From: SPDF01 sp963699825
Lineage (GTDB): Bacteria > Gemmatimonadota > Gemmatimonadetes > Gemmatimonadales > GWC2-71-9
NCBI GenBank assembly: GCA_963699825.1
Contig: CAVOVI010000010.1
Span: 1 to 64,000 of the forward strand
Direction of reading: 5' to 3'
Length of the DNA stretch: 64,000 nt
The notes below the pieces were generated by a model, which did no database searches, was not told the DNA's origin, and worked only from the letters and a program-made list of their open reading frames with translations. The translations under genes and the position numbers were made by a program. Shown one piece after another: positions 57,460 through 64,000 of this stretch. The stretch's first letter is position 1. Each line of letters begins with the position of its first letter.

Positions 57460-58878
57460 ATGAAGACACGCATCGAAAAGGACCCCCTCGGCGAGAAGCC
57501 CGTTCCGGCCGACGCCCTCTACGGCATCCAGACCCTGCGCGCCGTGGAAAACTACCCCATTTCCGGGCTTCGCCCCCTGCCCGCGTTCGTCGACGCGGTC
57601 ATCCAGATCAAGAAGGCCGCGGCGCTCACGCACAGGGAGACGGGCCGCCTGGACCGGAAACTGGCCGACGCCATCATCGCGGCGACCGATGAGGTGCTTG
57701 CGGGAAACTTCCGGGACCAGTTCGTGGTGGATGTCTACCAGGCGGGTGCCGGCACCAGTCATCACATGAACTGCAACGAGGTGCTGGCGAATCGCGCCAA
57801 CCAGATCCTCGGGGGCGAGCTGGGCAAGTACACGCCGGTGCACCCGAACGATCACGTCAACATGGCGCAGAGCACCAACGACGTCATCCCCACCGCCATG
57901 CGTCTTGCGACCCTGACCACCTTGCCGCCGCTCCTGAAGGCGATGGACCGCCTCGCCCAGGCGTACCTCGCCAAGGGAAAGGAATTCGACGGCATCATCA
58001 AGTCGGGCCGCACGCATCTGCAGGACGCGACGCCGATCCGTCTCGGCCAGGAATTCACCGCGTACGGCCACACCGTGGCGCGGCATCGTGCCAAGCTGGC
58101 CGAAGCGGCGCGCTGGCTCCGCGCCATGAACATTGGTGGCACCGCGGTCGGTACCGGCATCAACGCCGAGCCGGCCTATCCTGAATTGATGGTGAAGCAC
58201 CTGAGCGAGATCACCGGCCTCACGCTCGAAGTCGCCGAGGACCGTGTCCAGCTGATGCAGTCGATGGGCGACATCGCCACCTTCAGCGGCGCGCTCCGGG
58301 CCTGGGTGCTCGACCTCAACAAGCTTGCCAACGACATCCGGCTCCTCGCCTCTGGTCCGCGGACCGGCCTGGCGGAAATCGGGTTGCCCGAAGTGCAGCC
58401 GGGTTCCAGCATCATGCCGGGCAAGGTGAACCCCTCCATCGCCGAGATGGTGAACCAGGTCTGCTACCAGGCGCTTGGACTGGACACGACGGTGGCGATG
58501 GCGGCGGAGGCGGGCCAGCTCGAACTGAACGTCATGATGCCGGTCATCACGCACAACATCGTCTTCGGCGTGATGATCGTCGGCAACGCGACGCGGGTCT
58601 TCTCGGAGCGCTGCGTCGAGGGAATCACCGCCGATGCCGCCCAGTGCGCGCACTGGTTGGAACGGAGCCCGGCGCTGGTCACTGCCCTCGCCCCAAAGAT
58701 CGGGTATGCCGAGGCGGCGAAGCTGGCCAAGGAGGCCATCGCCACCGGATTGACGGTCAAGCAGCTGGTTACCGAGCGCGGGATCCTCAAGGGAAAGGAA
58801 CTCGAGGAGATTCTCGACCTGCGGGCGATGACCGAATTGGGTGTCCCCGGAGGGAAGGGGCTGCCGGCCGGCGGCTGA
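57460..58878 (+). CDS. aspA: Aspartate ammonia-lyase
   Basis: 472 residues of the fumarase/aspartase superfamily: ALYGIQTLRAVENYPISG, GAGTSHHMNCNEVLANRA, NDHVNMAQSTNDVIPTAMR, KSGRTHLQDATPI and the signature GSSIMPGKVNP with the catalytic serine loop. The start and the HHMNCNEV block favour aspartase over fumarase C. Catalyses Asp to fumarate plus ammonia. Frame intact. Confidence 0.92.
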   Translation: MKTRIEKDPLGEKPVPADALYGIQTLRAVENYPISGLRPLPAFVDAVIQIKKAAALTHRETGRLDRKLADAIIAATDEVLAGNFRDQFVVDVYQAGAGTSHHMNCNEVLANRANQILGGELGKYTPVHPNDHVNMAQSTNDVIPTAMRLATLTTLPPLLKAMDRLAQAYLAKGKEFDGIIKSGRTHLQDATPIRLGQEFTAYGHTVARHRAKLAEAARWLRAMNIGGTAVGTGINAEPAYPELMVKHLSEITGLTLEVAEDRVQLMQSMGDIATFSGALRAWVLDLNKLANDIRLLASGPRTGLAEIGLPEVQPGSSIMPGKVNPSIAEMVNQVCYQALGLDTTVAMAAEAGQLELNVMMPVITHNIVFGVMIVGNATRVFSERCVEGITADAAQCAHWLERSPALVTALAPKIGYAEAAKLAKEAIATGLTVKQLVTERGILKGKELEEILDLRAMTELGVPGGKGLPAGG

Positions 58879-58895
58879 GTCCTCAGGGAGTGCGG

Positions 58896-58924
58896 TTGAT
58901 ATCCCACCCCGCAACTCCCATATT
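58896..58924 (+). promoter_or_regulatory. Promoter of the Rrf2 regulator gene, leaderless configuration
   Basis: TTGATA (58896-58901), 17 bases, CATATT (58919-58924). The ATG begins only 7 bases after the -10 box, so transcription would start at or next to the ATG. No Shine-Dalgarno can fit. Confidence 0.65.
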
Positions 58925-58930
58925 GGTTCT

Positions 58931-59383
58931 ATGCGAGTCACAACCTGGACTGAGTACAGCCTGATCATCTCGCTGCATCTGGCGCGGCGGGGTGGGACAG
59001 AGCCGGTGGCGGCGCGGGATATCTCCGAGTCCGAGCGACTCCCCGGCGACTACGTCGAGCAGATCCTCCTCCGACTGCGCCGGGCCGGGCTGGTGGAGAG
59101 CGTCCGGGGTGCCCGTGGCGGTTACTTCCTCGGCCGCCCCGCGGACCAGATCTCGGTGCACGATGTGATGGCCGCCTGTGACCACCAGATCTTCGAGATC
59201 AACTGTGAAACGCACCCGGTGGATGATGAACGGTGCGGCTCCGGGGGCCAGTGCAGCATCCGCCCCGTCTGGCACGCCCTCCGCAACCGGGTGGACGACC
59301 TCCTGAAGGGGGTCAGCCTGACTGACCTCCTGCAGGACGAGGCTCGGGTGCAGGAACTCGTCGGGATCGCCGCCGCGTCCTGA
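58931..59383 (+). CDS. Rrf2-family Fe-S transcriptional regulator (IscR-like)
   Basis: 150 residues: winged helix (LIISLHLARRGGTEPVAARDI, LPGDYVEQILLRLRRAGLVES, GARGGYFLGRP) and three cysteines Cys92, Cys102 and Cys108, similar to the Fe-S ligands of IscR (92, 98, 104) but with a wider first gap. Likely senses Fe-S or redox state. The next gene, 18 bases on, is a ThiF-rhodanese sulfur-transfer protein, consistent with that role. Frame intact. Confidence 0.88.
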   Translation: MRVTTWTEYSLIISLHLARRGGTEPVAARDISESERLPGDYVEQILLRLRRAGLVESVRGARGGYFLGRPADQISVHDVMAACDHQIFEINCETHPVDDERCGSGGQCSIRPVWHALRNRVDDLLKGVSLTDLLQDEARVQELVGIAAAS

Positions 59384-59401
59384 ACGCGGGCGGTCCCAGT
59401 C

Positions 59402-60562
59402 ATGGCTGAACACCTCCAACCCGATCTGCCTCCCCTCTCCGCCGCCGAGTTCTCGCGGTATTCCCGCCATCTCATTCTTCCCCACGTCGGCGAGGCCGGT
59501 CAGCGCCGGCTGAAGCAGTCGCGCGTACTGGTGATTGGGGCAGGGGGGCTCGGTTCTCCTGCCGCCCTCTACCTCGCCGCCGCCGGCGTGGGAACCATCG
59601 GACTGGTCGACGCCGACCTCGTCGACATCAGCAACCTGCAGCGCCAGGTCCTGCACGGCACCTCCACCGTGGGCCTCCCGAAGCTCGACTCGGCGAAGGA
59701 ACGAATCCGCGACCTCAATCCCCTCGTCAATGTCGAGAAGTTCCCCGAGCGGCTGACGTCGAAGAACGCACTCGGCATCCTCGCCGGGTTCGATGTGGTG
59801 CTCGACGGCAGCGACAATTTCCCGACCCGGTACCTGGTCAACGACGCCGCATTTCTTTCCGGCATTCCCGACGTCTACGGCGCGATCTTCCAGTTCGAGG
59901 GACAGGCCTCGGTCTTCGCCGCCGAAGGGGGGCCGTGCTATCGCTGCCTGTATGCGGAGCCACCGCCTCCGGGCATGGTCCCGGGGTGCGCCGAGGCGGG
60001 GGTGCTCGGTGCGCTTCCGGGGGTCATTGGCTCCCTGCAGGCGATGGAGGCCATCAAGCTGCTCCTCGGGATCGGCGAACCGCTCGTGGGACGCCTGCTG
60101 CTGTTCGACGCTCTCCGCCTGCAGTTTCGCGAGCTCGCGTTGCAGCGCGACCCCGCCTGTCCCCTCTGCGGCGAGTCGCCGACGATCCGCGAGTTGATCG
60201 ACTACGACGCGTTCTGCGGCGTGGCCCCCATCGCGACGCCTGCCGGAATCGAAGTGACGCCGGCGGAACTCCAGCGCGCACTGGCGGCGGGACGACCCAT
60301 CGTGCTCGTCGATGTTCGGGAGGTGCCGGAATGGGAACTGGTCCGGCTCGATGGAGCACGGCTGGCGCCGCTCTCCCGCCTGCCAGGCCTGGCGAATGCG
60401 TTCGCCCCCGGTGCGGAAATCGTCGCCTACTGCCATCACGGCATCCGCTCGCTGCAGGCGGCAAACTTCCTTCGCTCGGTCGGGATACCGAACGTGCGGA
60501 GCCTCGCCGGCGGCATCGACCGGTGGGCCCGCGAGATTGATCGGGAGATGGTGCGGTACTGA
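59402..60562 (+). CDS. MoeB/ThiF-type adenylyltransferase fused to rhodanese
   Basis: 386 residues. E1-like domain: VLVIGAGGLGSPAALYLAAAG (ATP loop), DADLVDISNLQRQ and DGSDNFPTRYL, with two zinc-binding pairs CYRC and CPLC. C-terminal rhodanese domain has VLVDVREVPEWE and the active Cys344 in AYCHHGIRS. It adenylates the C-terminus of a sulfur-carrier protein and loads sulfur for thiamine, molybdopterin or cysteine synthesis. Frame intact. Confidence 0.92.
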   Translation: MAEHLQPDLPPLSAAEFSRYSRHLILPHVGEAGQRRLKQSRVLVIGAGGLGSPAALYLAAAGVGTIGLVDADLVDISNLQRQVLHGTSTVGLPKLDSAKERIRDLNPLVNVEKFPERLTSKNALGILAGFDVVLDGSDNFPTRYLVNDAAFLSGIPDVYGAIFQFEGQASVFAAEGGPCYRCLYAEPPPPGMVPGCAEAGVLGALPGVIGSLQAMEAIKLLLGIGEPLVGRLLLFDALRLQFRELALQRDPACPLCGESPTIRELIDYDAFCGVAPIATPAGIEVTPAELQRALAAGRPIVLVDVREVPEWELVRLDGARLAPLSRLPGLANAFAPGAEIVAYCHHGIRSLQAANFLRSVGIPNVRSLAGGIDRWAREIDREMVRY

Positions 60563-60572
60563 GGATGGAGAG

Positions 60573-60656
60573 TGCCGAAGGGGGGACTCGAACCCCCACG
60601 GGCTTGCGCCCACTGCGCCCTGAACGCAGCGCGTCTACCAATTCCACCACTTCGGC
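60573..60656 (-). tRNA. tRNA-Leu (anticodon CAG)
   Basis: Reverse strand: acceptor GCCGAAG pairs with CTTCGGC, the anticodon stem CTGCG/CGCAG encloses TTCAGGG, and a long variable arm (TGGGCGCAAGCCC) fits class II tRNA. The T-arm is GGGGG-TTCGAGT-CCCCC. CCA not encoded. Confidence 0.96.
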
Positions 60657-60704
60657 GTGGGCGGCAAAGGTAGTGGGGCGTCGGCCCCGGCGTCAAGCGG
60701 CCCG

Positions 60705-60733
60705 TTGACCCTCCCGAACCCACTGTCTATCTT
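60705..60733 (+). promoter_or_regulatory. Promoter of smpB
   Basis: TTGACC (60705-60710), 17-base spacer, TATCTT (60728-60733), 17 bases before the ATG. Confidence 0.7.
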
Positions 60734-60750
60734 GGGTTTACGAGTCGCCC

Positions 60751-61236
60751 ATGTCTACCAAACCTGATGCGCCCACGGAGCGCCGGCATTCGGTCGCCCG
60801 CAATCCCAAGGCGACCCACGACTTCCACATCCTCGAGACGTGGGAGGCGGGCTTGGTGCTGACGGGCACGGAGGTCAAGTCGCTCCGCAACGGGAAGGCC
60901 TCCATCAAGGAAGCGTACGCCCGGGTCGCCGGGGGACAGGTGTTTCTCGAAGGAATGAACATCACGCCGTACACTCAGGGCAACCGGTACAATCACGAAC
61001 CGGTGCGGTCCCGCAAGCTTCTCCTCCATCGTCGCGAAATCAATCGCCTCATCGGCTCTGTCGAGCGTGATGGGTTGAGTCTCGTGCCGCTCGAACTCTA
61101 TTTCCGCAACGGGAAGGCGAAGATCGCCATCGGGCTCGGCCGCGGCAAGAAGCAGCACGACAAGCGTCAGGCGCTCAAGGAGCGGATGATCGACCGCGAA
61201 ACCGCGCGCGCCATCGCGGTGGGGCGCCAGCGGTGA
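60751..61236 (+). CDS. smpB: SsrA-binding protein SmpB
   Basis: 161 residues, complete: NPKATHDFHILETWEAGLVLTGTEVKSLR, GKASIKEAYARV, YTQGNRYNHEPVR, RKLLLHRREINRLIG and the basic tail KKQHDKRQALKERM. Works with tmRNA in ribosome rescue; the ssrA gene itself is not in the window. Stop overlaps the next GTG (GTGA). Frame intact. Confidence 0.97.
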   Translation: MSTKPDAPTERRHSVARNPKATHDFHILETWEAGLVLTGTEVKSLRNGKASIKEAYARVAGGQVFLEGMNITPYTQGNRYNHEPVRSRKLLLHRREINRLIGSVERDGLSLVPLELYFRNGKAKIAIGLGRGKKQHDKRQALKERMIDRETARAIAVGRQR

Positions 61237-62420
61237 ATCACCCTCGCGTTCCTTCTCGCGCTGGTGGGCGTGGTGCCTGCACAGGTCGTCGTCACCACGC
61301 CCCGCGGCGAGACACGCCTGACCGTCTCGACCGACGCCGACGGCCACCCGATGGTGGCGGCGTATCCCCTCGCCGCCGCCCTGGCGGGTTCGATTCGCCG
61401 CGACGGCGCCTGGATCACGGTGGTCATTTCCCGCCAGGACTTCGGCTTCCTGCCCTCCGCGCCGCTCTTCCGGCTGAACGACCGTCTCGAGCCGCTCGCG
61501 GTGCCTGCAATCGAACGCGGCGATTCGCTCTTCGTCCCCTACCAGTTTGTCTCGGAGATTCTCCCCCGGTACCTCGGTGAGCTGTACAAGTTCGACCGCG
61601 CGGCGGGACGGCTCGTTCAGCTCGGCGACCGTCGCGACTACCGCGCCCGCGCCGAAGCGGCTGCCCAACGGGCTCCTGCCCGGCCACATCGTGACGGTGG
61701 ACGCCGGGCATGGCGGCGCCGACCCCGGCACGCTCGGGCGGTTCTTCCCAAGCGGACTTACCGAGAAGGACGTCACGCTCAAGGTGGCGCTGCTGCTGCA
61801 GGAGGAGCTCGTCAGCTCGTGGGATCACCGTTCGGATGACGCGCACGACTGATACCCGGCCGAGCAACCTGATCCGCGCCCCCACGTGCGACGCGAGCTG
61901 CGATCTCTTCGTCAGCCTGCACGTCGACGCCCTCGATACGCGGACGCGGCGTGACTATCGATCGGTCGACGGATTCTCGACGCTGGTCATCGGCGAGGAG
62001 AATTCCGCGGACGCCGATCGGGTGGCGCGCACAGAAAACGAGGCGCTCCGGTTCGACAGCCCGGAGGATCAGGAGCTGGTGACCGGCCCGCTGGCGTTCA
62101 TCCTGAAGGACCTGCAGATGAACGAGTATCTCCGCGAGTCCGCGCGGGCGGGCGCGCTCATTCAGGCCCACCTCGAGCCAGTCCATCCCGGCGCCAATCG
62201 CGGTGTGAAGCAGCGGAACGACCTTGCGGTGCTCAACACCGGCCGGCGGCCCGGCGTGCTGGTGGAGATGGGGTACAGCTCCAGTCCCGTCGGACGCGAA
62301 GTACCTGCTCTCGCAGAGTGGGCAGCGCAGATCGCGCGCGCGCTGGCCGACGCGATCGTGGACTACCTGCTCGAATTCGAGTGGAAGAGCGGCGTGCGGG
62401 CCGGCGGACCGGGCCGATGA
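61233..62420 (+). CDS. Exported N-acetylmuramoyl-L-alanine amidase (Amidase_3)
   Basis: Signal peptide (ITLAFLLALVGVVPAQ), an N-terminal domain like AMIN/copper-amine-oxidase-type modules (MVAAYPLAAALAGSIRRDGAW), then Amidase_3. Zinc motifs are VTVDAGHGGADPG, MTRTTDT, FVSLHVDA and VLVEMGYSS. It cleaves the MurNAc-L-Ala bond in peptidoglycan. Net +1 shifts near 61236, 61668, 61815 and 62293 and a -1 near 62330; 396 codons overall. GTG start overlaps the smpB stop. Confidence 0.87.
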
Positions 62421-63809
62421 GGCGTCACGCGGTGCTGCTGGTCCTCGGACTCACCGGGTGCGTGTACTACAACGGGATGTACAACGCCAACCGGCTGGCC
62501 AAGCGCGCGCAGAAGGCACAGGCCCAGGGGCGCACCTTCGAGGCGCAGGGCTTCTGGGCGCAGGCGGAGGTGCGTGCCGATACCGTCATCGCACGCCACC
62601 CCCAGAGCAACTGGGTGGACGACGCCCAGTTGATCCGCGGCGAGGCGATGGTGGCGCGCAAGGATTGTTCTGGTGCCGTACCTGCGCTGGACGCGGCATC
62701 GCTCAGCCGCGACAGTCCCAAGGTCGCTGAGCGCGCGAGGGTCCTCCTCAGCCGCTGCCTGCTCGAACAGGGGGACTATCTCGCTGCCGACCGCGTCCTC
62801 GTCGAGCTGATGGCCAGTCCCGACACCGCCGTCAGCCGACCGGCACAGTTGGACCACGCCCGCCTGCTCCGCCTGGACGGCAGGTATCAGGAGGCGCTCA
62901 CCACCCTCGCGGGGATGGAGGGCACGGCGGTCGACGCCGAACGCGCCGCGGACTACGCCAACCTCGGTGACCTGGCAGCGGCGGAGCCCCTGATTCAGCA
63001 GGCGCTGGCTCAGGGTGACCTCTCCCTGCCGTGGGAATCGGTGATCGCCGGGATCGGGCGGGTTGATCGCGGACTGGCGTCGCAGTACACCACCGCCGCC
63101 ATTGCCATGCCCGGCCTCCCGAGCGAGACCAGGGATCAGCTCCTCCTGGCCGACGGGATGCGGCTCCTCTCAGGCCACGCCGATTCCGGTCTGGCGCGCC
63201 TTCGCGAGGCCGGTGGCGCGACTCCAGTCACCTTCGCCAGCCTCACCGCACAGCTTCGGATCGCCGAGTACACCCTCGGGAAGGCGGACACCCTCTCCCA
63301 ACTCGAGGAGGCCCGGCCGCAGCTGGTCGGAGCTCAGCGAGATCGGAGGGCCTTCGTCGATCAAGGCCATGAGCTATCTGCGAGTGCTGGACCGGGTTCA
63401 GATGTACAGCGACTCGATCACCCCCGAGCGCGAGCAGGGAGACCTGGCGACGTTCGTCATCGCCGAGTTGGTGCGGGACTCCCTTCCCGCCCCGCATCTC
63501 GCCGTCGAGCTCTTCTCCACGATTCCGACCTGGTGGCCCACGTCTCCCTACGCTCCCAAGGCGCTCCTGGCGCTCGCCGCCCTTGAGCCGGCGGAGGCTG
63601 CCTCGATCTTTCAGACGCTGGAATCCCAGTACCCCGAGAGCCCGTACCTCCTGCTCGTCCAGGGGCAGGTGACGCCGGGCGTGATCGTGCTCGAGGATTC
63701 GATGCTGGCCTATGCAAATGGCGGGATGGGGCCGGCCCCCACCCGGTCCCGGCAGGCGGCTCCCGCGAGGGCGCCAGCCGGGCAGCGCCAGCAGGACGAT
63801 CTCAAGTAA
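62417..63809 (+). CDS. TPR-type lipoprotein
   Basis: Lipobox LVLGLTGC, then repeated helical hairpins (RAQKAQAQGRTFEAQGFWAQAEV, VIARHPQSNWVDDAQLIRGEA, LLSRCLLEQGDYLAADRVLVEL, SIFQTLESQYPESPYLLLVQGQ). About 464 codons after one net +1 near 63345. Starts inside the amidase stop (ATGA) and ends overlapping pyrD. Probably an envelope scaffold; role unknown. Confidence 0.8.
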
Positions 63810-64000
63810 TGCCACCCACGTCGATGGAGCGGGTGGTGTTCGGCGCCCGGTTCCAGAACCCGATCGTGCTTGCCTCCGGCACCGCAGGGTACGGACGGGA
63901 GCTCGACGGGGTGATGGACCTCGATCGACTCGGCGGCATCGTCACCAAGGCCGTTTCACTTGAACCGAGGGCGGGAAATGCCCCGCCGCGGGTGGCCGAG
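63809..64000 (+). CDS. pyrD: Dihydroorotate dehydrogenase, 3' end outside window
   Basis: First 64 codons: FGARFQNPIVLASGTAGYGREL, LGGIVTKAVSLEPRAGN and PPRV are the FMN-binding start of class 1 dihydroorotate dehydrogenase. The pattern fits class 1B, which normally needs PyrK. ATG overlaps the previous TAA. Fourth reaction of pyrimidine synthesis. Confidence 0.92.
   Translation, partial: MPPTSMERVVFGARFQNPIVLASGTAGYGRELDGVMDLDRLGGIVTKAVSLEPRAGNAPPRVAE

Overview
The window is a GC-rich bacterial chromosome segment carrying about 60 genes. Gene content suggests a Gemmatimonadota member. The pointers are a MacB/FtsX permease of the large orphan type next to a Ser/Thr kinase, a TonB-ExbB-ExbD-ExbD-TonB cluster, inositol-phosphate lipid synthesis, a divergent membrane pyrophosphatase and many secreted metallopeptidases and lipoproteins. 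No rRNA or ribosomal-protein marker is present, so this placement is inference from gene content.

Layout. 1-5150: permease, kinase, secreted HAD phosphatase, zinc-ribbon/SH3 protein and Vgb-like propeller. 5278-8084: small accessory zone around tRNA-Ala with a HicB-like orphan, an antitoxin with an internally deleted ParE toxin, an intact HicAB pair, peptidase E and dense repeats. 8072-12659 (minus): a YaeQ/oxidoreductase chimera, DUF1428 protein, membrane protein and M1 aminopeptidase. 12755-18364: ClC channel and two cation/proton antiporters, one fused to TrkA-N/RCK and PTS EIIA modules. 18371-26076: paired DUF4136-like lipoproteins, M61 peptidase, membrane protein, superoxide dismutase, a glycoside-hydrolase-like protein and a small lipoprotein. 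26178-29822: kinase-regulator-kinase operon. 29963-33272: TonB energy-transduction cluster. 33279-42097: amino acid permease, then a BadF-type kinase, SSS symporter, IscA-like protein, AmiE-like serine hydrolase, NagZ and NamZ, together resembling peptidoglycan amino-sugar recycling. 42282-44615: phosphatidylinositol-phosphate synthesis. 44656-50540: H+-pyrophosphatase and 2-oxoacid dehydrogenase E1a-E1b-E2. 50544-57406: small proteins, PHP phosphoesterase, SDR, an oxidoreductase-like gene carrying repeats in frame, NfeD/SPFH, thioredoxin reductase, MBL hydrolase, zinc-ribbon peptide and cupin. 57460-64000: aspartase, Rrf2 regulator, ThiF-rhodanese, tRNA-Leu, SmpB, cell-wall amidase, TPR lipoprotein and the start of pyrD.

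Two window-wide properties matter to any reader. First, roughly half the protein genes are broken by single-base shifts that conserved motifs bridge cleanly. By my reading about forty are net +1 and about nine net -1. This looks like insertion-biased residual error in the assembly rather than gene decay, and I annotate each such gene as one continuous CDS. Second, at least four families of short intergenic repeats recur between genes and sometimes enter coding sequence.

Genes are tightly packed, with many ATGA/GTGA stop-start overlaps. Recognisable promoters follow a TTGACC-17-(C/T)ATATT-like pattern.
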